From assembly GCF_030272615.1 (NCBI RefSeq), contig NC_081415.1, positions 418,648,757 to 418,712,756 on the forward strand: a stretch of 64,000 nt of DNA, given 5' to 3'. Under the pieces are notes generated by a model that saw nothing but the letters and a program-made list of their open reading frames with translations, did no database searches and was not told where the DNA came from. Origin of the DNA: Cryptomeria japonica. Taxonomy: Eukaryota > Streptophyta > Pinopsida > Cupressales > Cupressaceae. Made by a program: the position numbers and the translations under genes. Shown here piece by piece: positions 22,310-33,491 of this stretch (position 1 is the stretch's first letter; each line of letters starts with the position of its first letter).

Positions 22310-22650
22310 TTTCCCCATGGTACGTAGGGTACCGTGGGCCCCCGTGCCATGCTACAGGCCCCCGTCACTGCTTTCAAAGTAGGCCCCACCGGTGCCCTCC
22401 GACCCCCACCGGCCTCGACCACCGTAGCGCCTCGCTCGCTGGCCCGCTTGCCGGGTGCCGCCTCTCTGCCTCGCCGCAGCGCCCTCCTACCATCGCCGGC
22501 CCCACCGCCTCTCTGCACTGCCCGCGGCTTCCTTGCACCACTTGAAATAGCCCTGGCTACTGCTCCGCCACCGCTGCGCCACCCGCCAGCTGCCCACTTG
22601 CCACCTCCGCCAGGCTCCTGCCACCAGACCTCCTCCCTCTTGTCTTTTTA
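22310..22650 (+). other. GC-rich insert in element H
   Basis: About 340 bp rich in C and G (GGGCCCCCGTGCC, CCTCGCTCGCTGGCCCGCTT, GCCGCCTCTCTGCCTCGCCG) in an otherwise AT-rich element. It is open in two plus frames and one minus frame, which at this composition means little. Likely captured sequence or a GC-rich leader; source unknown. Confidence 0.6.
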
Positions 22651-23873
22651 AGGGGGGTTCATTTTTTGGCCATATCTTGAGCATACAGAGTCATTTTTTA
22701 AAAAACAAATAGGTGTTAGAAAGATGGTTCCAAGCTAGACCTTGTGATGTTAGAATTTTTTTTCCAATTTTGTTATTTGACTGTGTTTTTTTCCAGTCAA
22801 AGTGGGGTCTCTTTTTTGCACTCCGGGAGCCATAGAATGAGCATCCGAACTGCATTTTTTGAAAACTTTATATAGTTGGAAAGCTTGTCCTGTGTACTTT
22901 CCAGACATATGAGTTTTCTTTCTAGATTCTGCTATAGGAATATTTTCTTCATTTTTTTTCTTTTTCAGCACTTTGTGGATATCTTGGTTGTTTCAGGTCT
23001 TGGGATCTCTTCTCTGAGTAGGATGTCTCTGTTTTGGTTCTCCTTTCTATTTAAAGTCTTCTTATAATTGTAGCATTTCATTTATGCAAACACACTAAGA
23101 TAAAGTGCTATCATGCATTGTTTACTTGGGATCATGCACATCTTGTGCCTTATTGTACATGCACTACTTATAAAGTGCCATGGGGGGGTTGATGTTTGCC
23201 TTTTGTTTGCCATATCCCTTTGTCAAGTGAGTGTTCCTTCCATGACATTTGCCTCATGCTGTGTGTCAAGTGAGTGTTCCTTCCACAACACTATGTAATT
23301 TCTTTGTGCCTACGATGTTCCTGGTTCTTCGTCGTGCAGTTCTTGTTGGCCGTTCTTTTCTATGTACCTGTCCCTCTCCCTCTTCAGCATTATGGGGAGG
23401 TTTTTCCTATTGGTTCTAATGCTTCCGTGGTTCAATTGATAAACTCTTCAGGATTTGGTTTCTCATGCCATCTGTATCTTCGAGTTCAGTTGTTTGCCTT
23501 TGTTTGCCTTCTGATTCGAGTAGTGTCATTTGAGGGCACTCATACAGATTACAATGTTCTCTACTTGGTCATGTTCTATTTCAGTGGAGGTTCTTCAGAT
23601 CAACAGTTATTCGTCGACAATGTTTGCAGGTTATTCATGCTTTAGTGATTCTTCTAATTTTCTCTTGTTCCTATCTTTTCAGAATATTCTTGCTTTTTCC
23701 ATCTCTGTTTGGAGTAGAGTTTTTTTCCGACGTGGTTTTCTCTATTTCTCCGGTTCATAGAGATTTGGTTGTATTTGGGTACCTGATCAGGCCTTGTTGC
23801 TGGGACCCATCTTTCCTGCTTTCAGTAGCTGTTCTAGGTTTTAGCTTCTCCCTAAGTCTAGCTTAAGGGGGGG

Positions 23874-24244
23874 TGTTAGAGTATTCGGGTATTTACTTGA
23901 TTAATTAAACAATATTTGTGTAATTATTTAAGTTCCCTTTATCTCTTTTACACTTAAGCTAACTTTAGGTGCATAATAATTAATTCTTTTATTAATTATT
24001 ATGTGCAAGCCTAGGTTTTCCTTTTCAAGGTTTCTTGACCTATTAGAGGTTTATTCTTTTCATTGTATTGTAAGGATTATCACATTACACATTTTTGTGA
24101 ATATTGAGCTCTCATCTTTTTGAGCATATTTTATGTGTATTTGTTTTATTTGTTATTTGCTTCCTTGCTTCTCCTTGTAACAAGTTATTCAACTTGTAGA
24201 GATCATTTGAGCTCCCGTGGTGTTGTACTTTCTCAACTCTCACA
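23874..24244 (+). repeat. Element H 3' LTR
   Basis: Begins TGTTAGAGTATTCGGG, same length as the 5' copy. Preceded by the polypurine tract and followed by the duplicated TTATC. Confidence 0.92.
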
Positions 24245-24249
24245 TTATC

Positions 24250-27200
24250 ACATGGGTTCTACAAAGGAGAAGTTTTCTTCATTGGAGCCATCAAAGGTAC
24301 CTCACATTTACATAGGTGATGATACACAAGTTGAGGTTGAAGGGAAATGTTCAGTTGACATGGATGATGGAATATTTGAGAATGTTCTTTATGTTCCTAA
24401 CTTGTCTACCAATCTTCCCTCTATCTACCAAATCACTCATTATGGGAATGGGAAAAAGGTTGAGTTTACACCTGATTTAGTTGTGGTAAAGGAACTTGAT
24501 GATGATGCCTTGGTAGCAGTGGGACAAGTCAATGACAACTCAAGACTTTATTCATTCTCCCGCTTTGTGCCAAGTTCTCATTCTAGGGCCTTGCTTACTC
24601 ATTCAAATTTAGAAAGTAAGCTATGATATGAGTGGTTTGGTCACCTCAACTACTGCTATCTTCAGTAGCTCAGCACTAAAGACATGGTCACAGGTCTATC
24701 TCAAATCAGTTTTTCAGAGGGTGTATGTTCAGGATGTTCCATGGGCAAGCATCCCGAGGAGAAGTTTGATAAGGGGAAAGCTTGGAGAGCTTTGGAAGTT
24801 CTTCAACTTGTTCACAATGATGTAGTAGGTCCATTTCCATCACCTTCATTTAGTAAGGCCCCCTATGTCCTCACCTTCATTGACGACTATTCCCGCTTCA
24901 CTTGGGTCTACTTTCTTATTCATAAGAGTAAAGTGTTTGATAGATTTCTAGACTTCAAGGCTCATGTGGAGAAGCAATAAGGGAAAGTGGTCAAGATTCT
25001 TCGCACAGATAATAGAAGGGAATATGTGAACAAAAGACTTGAGGATTTTTGTACATCTGAGGGGATTAATATTTAGCATTCTGATGCTTACACTCCACAA
25101 TAGAACAGAGTTGTAGAGCACAAGAATATAAATCTCAAAGAAATGGCTAGCTGTATGATACATGCACATTCTCTTGATTCCGCCTTTTGTGCAGAGTCTA
25201 TTAGTTGTGCCACACACATCCAAAATCGGGTTCCTCACAAAGCTTTGACAAGTATTACTCCTTTTGAGGCTTGGGCTGGTAGGAAACTGATTGTGAGACA
25301 TTTCAAAGTCTTTGGGTGTCCAACATGGGCTTGCATTACTCCATAGAAACACAAGGCATTGGAACCTCAGAGTAGGCCTTGTCTTTTTGTTGGATATCCA
25401 GAGGGTTTTAAGGCATATCGATTGATGGATCCTGAGACACATGATGTGTTTATTGAGAGGAGTGTTCATTTTGAGGAAAGCTCTCCTAGCTTAGCCTCTC
25501 TACCTCCTCCACCTTCCTCCATCGTTGATAGTGATGCTAGTTATTCAGATGATGAGACTCCTTTAACTCTGATTCACAGGGTTACACCTCCGCAGGGTCC
25601 ACTTGCAGTTGAGGAGCCTCGTTCTCCACCTTCACCTAGACTTCATTGGGCTCGACAGACACTTGAGTCAGCGAGTTCTCTTGTTGGAGATCCTTCAGAT
25701 ACACAGAGGACTCGATCACAACATCGGGACCTTCCACATGCTTTCCTTGCTATCTCTTCCGATCCACAGACATTTCGGGAAGCATTAAGGGTTCCTGAGT
25801 GGGACCAAGATATGGAGGAAGAGTATAGTTCCTTGATGAGGAACAACACATGGGAGTTAGTCCCTCTCCCTAAGGGGAGAAAGATGGTTCGATGCAAGTA
25901 GATCTATCGGACCAAGTTTGCAGTGGATGGTAGTGTGGATAAGTATAAGGCTCGGCTTGTTGTAAAAGGTTTCTCTCAGGTTCCAGGTGTTGACTATACT
26001 GAGACCTTTGCGCTCGTAGCCAAGATGAACTCCATTCGCTTGACACTTGCTATTGCTGTAGCTCATGGTTGGGATGTACATCAGATGGATGCGAAGAGTG
26101 ATTTTCTTCATGGGGATCTTGATGAGGAGATTTATATGGAGAAGCCACAGGGTTTCATCCAGGATTCTTCCTTGGTTTGCAGATTAAGGAAATCTCTCTA
26201 TGGCCTTAAGTAGGCCCCTAGGGCTTGATATGCCAAGATGAATTCCTTTCTTCTCTCAGCAAGGTTCAACAGGTGTCATTCCGATCTGAATGTCTACATT
26301 TTGCGACAGGATGAATCACACTTGATACTTGTGCTCTATGTTGATGATTTGATCATTACAGGGAGCACCACATCCATCATTAGCAGGGTCAAATCTGCTT
26401 TGCATGACAAATTTTATATGACTGACTTGGGTATTTTGCACTAATTTCTTGGGATAGAGATTTCACAGTCACCTTCCGGGATTACACTATTGCAGCCCAA
26501 GTATGCTCTTGATCTTCTTGCACGCTTTTATATGGCTGATTGTAAGCCTGCACAGACTCCCTTTCTTTTAGGAGTCAAGCTTGAGGCTCAGTGCTCTTCT
26601 CCACCAGTTGATGCCACATTGTATTGTTAGCTTGTGGGTAGTCTCATCTAATTGACTCACACATGCCTTGAAATTTCATTTGCAGTTGGCATGGTTTCCC
26701 GCTTCATGCAGGAACTACATGAGCTTCATTGAAAAGTCGCCAAATGCATTCTTCATTACATTCAAGGTACACATCACTATGGGATTCACTATGCAACAGG
26801 CACTGGACTTCACTTGGTTGGTTACATAGACTCCGATTGGGCTGGCGATCTTGATGATCGTAAGTATACTTTAGGTTACAAATTCCACCTTGCTTCAGGT
26901 CCCATTTGTTGGCAGATCAAGAAGCAACATGCTATTGCTCTCTTTTCGACTGAGGCTAAGTATCGAGGAGCTATTAACGCAGTGACTGAGACCATTTGGC
27001 TTCAACAGATTCTAATAGAGTTTGGGTTCACCACTCCACGATCGACAGTTCTACATTGTGACAATCATAGTGCTATTGCAATATCAAAGAACCCAGTCCA
27101 ACATCAGCGAACCAAACACATCAAGATCAACATGCACTACATTCGAGAGCTGATTTAGGAGCAGGTCATTGATTTACAGCATTGTCCTACAACGGAGCAG

Positions 27201-27255
27201 GTTGCAGACATATTTACCAAACCTTTCACTGAGAGTAAGTTCCAGTAGTTGCGAG
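24250..27255 (+). pseudogene. Element E Pol: protease remainder, integrase, reverse transcriptase, RNase H
   Basis: Resumes at 'HMGSTKEKF', the residues that follow DSGASY in Copia protease. Then a GAG-pre-integrase segment with 'WFGHLN' and CSGC (zinc-binding), and the integrase core 'FIDDYSRFTWVYF' (first Asp), 'RTDNRREY' (second) and 'VVEHKN' (Glu). Reverse transcriptase has 'WDVHQMDAKSDFLHGDL' and the catalytic 'LYVDDLI' (about 26337). RNase H has 'DSDWAGDLDDR' and ends 'VADIFTKPFTESKFQ'. More than ten in-frame stops occur, several where Gln or Trp is expected ('SLYGLK*APRA*YAK', 'RCK*IYRTK'). Dead copy; domain identity is certain. Confidence 0.93.
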
Positions 27256-27559
27256 CTCTCTTGGGGGTGCGAGATTTCTCATCAGGGGGGGTCATCTAAC
27301 TTCTCCTTCCTCTCTTATGGGGGGACTTTTTCCTCTTTGAGGTTTTGTCCTTCCTTCTTTGAGAGTCTTTTGTACATTCATCTCTCTTTTGGGGGGGAGT
27401 TTTTTCCCACTAGGTTTTCTCCCTTTCTTCGTTTATGAGAGATTGCATTGTTTGTTTTTGCTTGCATTTGCATATTGTACATGGGTACCTATCATGGCCT
27501 AGTAGCTGGGACCCATTGTGCATTGTTGACTTGAGTCTTCATTCTTCTAAGTTGCACTT

Positions 27560-27568
27560 AAAGGGGGG
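27560..27568 (+). promoter_or_regulatory. Element E polypurine tract
   Basis: AAAGGGGGG directly before the 3' LTR TGTTGG, the plus-strand primer. Further G7-8 runs lie upstream at about 27285-27400. Confidence 0.9.
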
Positions 27569-28017
27569 TGTTGGTGTAAATAATTATTCATCATGGATAT
27601 TATTACACTTTACTTAAGTTAACTTAGAATAATGCATCTCATCATAGTTTGGATATGAGACACTTAGGGAAGTGTGCACATAGGGATATAGTTTGTAGGA
27701 GAAATTCCACCTTTTGTGGTCTTATCTTGCTGTTACACTCCATATTCGGTGGGTCATCCACCTCTTGTGGAATATTATATTATTTCTCCTACCTACCCCT
27801 ACTTTTTCTTACCTACCCTTGTTTCTCATTGACACACATGTAATGATTGTGTGCTCACATATCCATATGGCCTTGCCTATATAAGTAGGCCCATATTCAT
27901 TGTATTGGTTAATCTAGTTGATCATTTGCATATTGATGAGAATACAGTTGTTCTCGTCATTCTTTTGTCTCTATTTTATGCTTTTTATTGTGCCCTTGAT
28001 ATTGGCAAAATCTCACA
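27569..28017 (+). repeat. Element E 3' LTR
   Basis: 449 bp, TGTTGGTG...CTCACA, followed by the duplicated TATAT. Confidence 0.92.
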
Positions 28018-28169
28018 TATATATACATATACATAAACACACACACACACACATACATGATGTATATGTATATATATACAGGTATATGTATATATATACA
28101 TGTACATACATGTATATATATACATATACATGTACATAAATGTATATATATACATATACATGTATATAT
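28018..28169. repeat. Microsatellite (ATAC/TA), right part
   Basis: Continuation of 18640-19195 beyond element E. It ends exactly where the LTR of element D starts. Confidence 0.93.
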
Positions 28170-29594
28170 TGATGGTATGATGAAAGAATAAGTATCCGGT
28201 AGAATACTAAGAGGGGGGGGGGGTGAATCAGTAAACTGAAAAACTGATACAAACTTCCCAATCTCAAATTCAAACTTGCAAAGTAAACTTTCACTATCAA
28301 GATCAATACTCAACATCAACCGGTTAACTATTATAACAACTTAACAGTAAACAACTTCAATCTTGTAAACATCAAAATGCTTAATCATATCTCAACATAT
28401 TCAATCTCTCAATGCTTCATGTTATCATGCCTTATCAGAATAGTTAAGTAATCAATCAAATCAACAAATAAGATCATAACCACAAAAACATTCACCACTT
28501 GACACAAATGTTTATATGTGGAAAATCCAAATAGGTAAAAACCACAGTGAGATGAGACTCACAAGGATAGCTATCTAAAATCTTTTGAAGTTCACCCTCT
28601 TAGGAGCCAAGCCTGTTAAGAACTGATTCTGTTAGGAATCACCCGGTTAAGGGATTTACAAAATTCCTTGATGAAAAGAAAAATACCCTATTAGGAGTAA
28701 CCTCGGTAGAGGGTTTGCGAATCCAAGCTAATGGATCACCTTGTGAGAGGATTTAAGAAGTAACCAAGCTTGTTAGAGCTTACCTGGTTAGTGGATTTCA
28801 ATTATGCTCTAATTGTTAGAAAACAACATGTTTTCTTGATCTGTCTGAATAGCACTACATTTGCTTGATCATATCCTTTTAAGCTTCAATCTGCTTCTAC
28901 ACAAACTGCAGATCCATTCTTCGATTAGGCAGCCACACACTCAACTGGTTTCAACCAACACTTTGCCAACACTTTAACAAACAACTTCATCGATCTTAAA
29001 TACAAATCAATTAGGTCAATAACACAATAAAAACCTAATTCTCTCATAGAGATTACAAACAAGTCATTTCAATCTTGACCGTCAGAAATCATAACAATCT
29101 TTTCACATTCTTCACAAAAATTCCAACCGCTCCATGATCACCACTTCATCGGAATTTGTAACTCATCGCGCGCTATGCATTAGATGCAATCCACTTTACT
29201 CATTCCCTAGACAATCAAACAAATGAAGAAACACGCCAAATCAATCTGAACTTATCCTCATACAATGATCACATGTGTCTCCATCATTATCGCTCATCAT
29301 TAGATCTTAAACCAACAAACTTGATCGATTAGGGTTTAACAAAAAAACAACTGGTAGGGTTTACCAACTACATTGCATAGAAACGGGTTTAACCTTATAC
29401 ACCGGTTTACCGGTTCAACTCACAAACTTAACATACCACTTTACAACATCTTCCACAAAGCTCTTCCTATCAGTTACAAGCCAATATCAACGACAACAAC
29501 AATATCAACAATATCATAAATACCATTACCGGTTCAATTGACATCAATGACAACATAACATATCATTAATGCAATCTACATGCAAATACCAACA
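28170..29594 (-). repeat. Element D 3' LTR
   Basis: About 1425 bp. In element orientation it begins TGTTGGTATTTGCATG and ends ATACCATCA. The end carries an 11-base C run (plus-strand G run at about 28213), as in A, B and C. It shares the block AAAAACCACAGTGAGATGAG with B's AAAAACCATGGTGAGATGAA. The other LTR is lost, so the limits rest on TG/CA ends and on the neighbouring polypurine tract. Confidence 0.85.
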
Positions 29595-29609
29595 ATCTTC
29601 CCCTTTGGC
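29595..29609 (-). promoter_or_regulatory. Element D polypurine tract
   Basis: Minus strand TGCCAAAGGGGAAGAT next to the LTR start TGTTGG. Elements B and C have nearly the same sequence at this place. Confidence 0.88.
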
Positions 29610-29968
29610 ATTGATGGCAATACAAATATCAACACCTCTGATTGCTGCTGTGATTGGTGAATAGGAATCCTAGTTTACATTACCAAGTATTCACCATGCT
29701 CTGTTTGTCTTCAGCCTGTCGCTGGTTTCCCTTTGCCAGTCACATAATTCTTTTCCTCAATCACATAATTCTTCTCCCCAATCACATAATTCTTCTCCCC
29801 CTTTGACAACAATGCCAAATTGAAAGTAAAACATGTAATTTGCAAATTTCAATGTGCATCAACAACATACTGCAGCTTGATGCTCCCCCTATGGAATACA
29901 TCCACTTCTTCATCAATCCATGTAAAATTCTACAAGTAATTCAGGGACTGATGAAATCAGCATCATGC

Positions 29969-31996
29969 TCAACTAACTTCACGAAGAGGGACAACCCCCA
30001 ACTGACTTCTAAGATACTGAAAAGTGGTCTTAGGCAGAGGTTTGATAAAGATATCTGCATACTGCTCCTGGGTAGAAACATGCTCTAAGATAACATCTTT
30101 ACTTTGAACTTTTTCCCTCAAAAAGTGATACTTCAATTCAATGTGCTTGGTGTGAGCGTGCAAAACAAGATTCTTAGAAATATTAATGGCACTTGTATTA
30201 TCACATAAAATATTTATAGGTTCTGAGATCTTCATCTTAAAACCTTCCAAAATGTGCCTCATCCAAATAGCTTGTGTGCAATTCATATAAGCTACAACAT
30301 ACTCAGCTTCAATAGTAGATCATGAAGTACAACTTTGCTTCTTACTACTCCATGAAACTAGCCTTCCTCCTAGAAAGAATGCTCCATTTGTAGTGCTTTT
30401 TCGGTCATCAATATTTCCTACCCAATCAACATCAATGTATTCCTTCAAGTCAAAGTTTCCTCCATATGGATACCATAATCTATAGTCAATTGTACCTTTC
30501 AGATATCTAAAAATTCTCTTTATTGCTATCAGGTGTGCTTCCTTTGGATTCTTCTGAATTCTAGCAACTATACTAACCACATGGGCAATATCCGGTTTGC
30601 TGTGAACAACATAGTGTAATTTGCCAATCATTGACCTATATTTCTTTTCATCAACAGACTTAGATGCATCCTCCTTGGACAACTTATAACCTGTAACCAT
30701 TGGTGTTCCAACTGGTTTACAGTCACTCATGCCAAAAGTCTCCAAAACCTCTTTCATATACTTAGATTGAGTAATGAAAATACCATTCTTCATTTGCTGT
30801 ATTTTCAAACCTATGAATTTTTTTATTTCCCCTACTAAAGACATTTCAAACTTGTTTTTCATTTCATCTGCAAAACTGTTGCTCATGACATCATTACCTC
30901 CAAAAATAATATCATCAACAAATACTTCACTGACCAGTATTTCATCTCCTTCAGACTTGAGATAAATATTACTATCATCACTAGTTCTTGCAAAGCCTAT
31001 CTTCATCAGATGTGTATGAAGCCATTCATACCATGCTCTGGGTGCCTGCTTTAATTCATATAAAGCTTTATGCAATCTGCATACCATGTCTTTCTCATCT
31101 GTTAATGCATAACCATTAGGCTGTTGTATGTATACCTCTTCTTTCAATATCCCATTAAAAAATGCAGACTTAACATCCATCTAGTATACCTTGAACTTCT
31201 TATGGGTTGCAAATGCAAGTAAAGTTCTGACACCTTCCAGTCTTGCTACTGGTGCAAAAGTTTCACCATAATCTTCTCCTTCTTCTTGAGCATAACCCTT
31301 GTAGACTAATCTTGCCTTGTTGTGAACTACAACGCCATCTTCATTTAACTTGTTTCTAAATACCCATTTAGTACCTATAACATTCTTATTTACTGGTTGG
31401 GGTACTAGGGTCCAAGTGTTGTTCTTCTCAATTTGATCCAATTCCTCCTCCATAGCTTTAACCCAATAATCATCACCAAATGCCTCAGCACTTCTAGGTT
31501 CAATAGTGGAGATCATGCAAGAGTTCTCTCTTATTTTCCTTCTAGTTAGTTCTCCAACATCCTTATCCCCAATAATCTGCTCAGGACTGTGGTTTAGTCC
31601 TACATACCTAGGAACAACATGATCTTTCTCTTCAGGTTCAACTTCAACATCTTCATTATCATCTTCTTCTGAATTTATTTGTTCTGGTTGAACAAGTATA
31701 TCAGAATTTGCTTTACCGGTTTTTGATTTAATAGTTTCAGGTTCCAAAAGAAAAATGCAAGGATTTTCATCCTTTTTCTCTAAACTGGTTCCATCTAAGA
31801 CTTCTGGACATTCATCTATATGAACATCAACACTCTCAACAATTCTATGTGTCCGGTTGTTGAAGCATTTGTAGGCCTTACTCTTGGTGGAATAGCCAAG
31901 AATTATGCCTTCATCATTCTTAGCTTCAAACTTGCTAATATAATCACCTCTTTTAATAAAACATTTGCTACCAAATATCTTAAAATAGCTAACATC
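29969..31996 (-). pseudogene. Element D Pol, 3' part: reverse transcriptase and RNase H
   Basis: On the minus strand from 31996: integrase C-terminal and linker region, 'DDYWVKAMEEELDQIEKNNTW' split over the RT start, 'IGTKWVFRNKL', 'ARLVYKGYAQEEGEDY', a stop near 31181, then 'MDVKSAFFNGIL' and the catalytic 'VFVDDIIFGG' (FVDD). RNase H follows with 'YIDVDWVGNIDDRKST'. A TGA lies near 30317 where Arg is likely, then 'STIEAEY' and 'YADIFIKPLPKTTFQYLR' to the end at 29969. Only a few stops: far better preserved than element E. Copia type; the integrase part continues beyond element B at 39838. Confidence 0.93.
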
Positions 31997-32001
31997 AGGT
32001 G
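31997..32001. repeat. Target duplication of element B, left copy (AGGTG)
   Basis: AGGTG here and at 39833-39837 flank element B exactly; removing B and one copy rejoins the integrase-coding sequence of D. Confidence 0.93.
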
Positions 32002-33204
32002 TGATGAATACTAAGAGTGGGGGGGTGAATTAGTATACCAAAAATTACTGTACTTAAACACTTTAATAGTCTAGCAGTAAACCAGTTAAATAGTTTAGCA
32101 AACAAACCGGTTAACACACATCCAAACCAAATAGCAAATAATGCATTCACCCACAGAAGCACAATCACCATAACACAATAAATTTTGACATGGAAACCCA
32201 AATAGGAAAAACCATGGTGAGATGAAACTCACAAGTAACTATCTGCAGAATAGTAACCAGACCGGTTAAGGTCATACAATGTTCTTTACCAGAATAGATC
32301 CTATTAGGAATCTCAATCTTTGTTAGGAGATAAGTCCGATTAAAGACTACCTTGTGAGAGGATTTCAGATCCATAGATGTGAACCACCTTGGTAGAGGAT
32401 TTATAAAGGCTTTTCTGGGCCTACCCAGTTAAGGGTTTCTAACTTGTCAAAGATGTGAGTAATCAACAAGTGAATGATCTAGCAAATGGCACAGCTTGCT
32501 TGATTAGATCCATTGTAGCTCATAGCTAATGCATTTCAGCATTACTTCAGTCTTCAGTAACTCCTTACTCTGTTAAAAACTCACAGACTTGATCTTCTCA
32601 ATTAAGATCGCACATTCAAGAGCTCATCAACCACCACAAACCCTATCAGCTACACACATACTAAAACCCTAAACATGATGTCCTTAAAAGGAATCTGATT
32701 TCATGTTGGTCCAATAGGATTACATTGCAAGTTCCTAGGTTCATTGTATCTAGACACATTTGGTAACATGACACAAAATCACCGTCAAAGTGTCGGTGGA
32801 TGGTAACTCATCACACAAATATACCGGTTGGTAACTCATCACAGAGTATAACCGGTTTGTCCAACTTTCCAGTTACTGGTTGGTAACTCAGAGTAATAAC
32901 GGTTTAACGAATTATCGGTTTACAAAAATTGAAAACTAGGAAAAAGATAACTGCCGCTTCTGGCTCCTTTGCTCCGCTCCACTTGAGATCCTTAAACCGC
33001 TTGATCTCTCTATGCCGCTTAGGTCTTTATACCGCTTGAGATCGGTAAACACTTTCTGCATAACAACAGTAGTCTAAAGACTACAACATGATACCAGTTT
33101 GGAACAATTACTGGTTGAGCATAATTCATACATTCTCAAAGTGATCTCATAGCAAGTGTGTGTCCATCAATGAGAATCATAACAAAATCATAAAAATTCC
33201 AACA
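32002..33204 (-). repeat. Element B 3' LTR
   Basis: 1203 bp; in element orientation TGTTGGAATTTTTATG...TTCATCA. Only a few differences from the other copy plus one short indel (a repeated GGTTAAGGTC in the right copy), so a fairly recent insertion. Confidence 0.93.
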
Positions 33205-33219
33205 ATCTCCCCCTTTGGC
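33205..33219 (-). promoter_or_regulatory. Element B polypurine tract
   Basis: Minus strand GCCAAAGGGGGAGAT directly before TGTTGG. A second similar tract (GGCAAAGGGGGAGTA) lies at about 33410-33424. Confidence 0.9.
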
Positions 33220-33491
33220 ATTCATGGCAACACTTAGGAAATTTTTTGATATCTAAGTGTTTTACAACAAAATTATGCCATTAGTAAAATTACCCCCCCT
33301 AAGCATACACAATATCCCTTTTGTAGAAAATACAATGTATACTACTTCCTTACTGAGATAAACATGAAAGTATGCAAAGCATGCATCAAAATTTAAAACT
33401 ACAAAATACTACTCCCCCTTTGCCAACAATGACAAAGTATAGTTGAAAAACCCTTGTTTCATTTGCATTAAAAACTGATTTTAAAAGTTTA

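Larger units (their letters stand above)
21500..24244 (+). mobile_element. Element H: short non-autonomous LTR retrotransposon nested in E
   Basis: 2745 bp; LTRs 21500-21870 and 23874-24244 (371 bp each). Target duplication TTATC (21495-21499, 24245-24249). The primer site and the polypurine tract AAGGGGGGG at 23865-23873 are in place. The internal 2 kb codes for no Gag or Pol. About 16 LTR differences by eye (4-5%) make it younger than its host E, as nesting requires. Parts of its leader and 3' end resemble E (shared GTACATGCACTA...TATAAAGTGCCA; shared GGTACCT...GCTGGGACCCAT before the polypurine tract), so it is probably a relative or deletion derivative of the same lineage. Confidence 0.92.
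19196..28017 (+). mobile_element. Element E: Ty1/Copia LTR retrotransposon, with a nested element
   Basis: 8822 bp including the 2745-bp nested element H. LTRs are 19196-19643 and 27569-28017 (448 and 449 bp). The primer binding site is at 19644 and the polypurine tract ends at 27568. Target duplication is TATAT on both sides, weak on its own because the target is a TA repeat. Internal order Gag, protease, integrase, reverse transcriptase, RNase H is Copia. About 30 LTR differences by eye (6-7%) make it older than H. It has many premature stops. Confidence 0.92.

Noticed and set aside
22303-22684. Open frames in the GC-rich block of element H
   Set aside because: High GC removes stops by chance in several frames at once; no motif supports coding.
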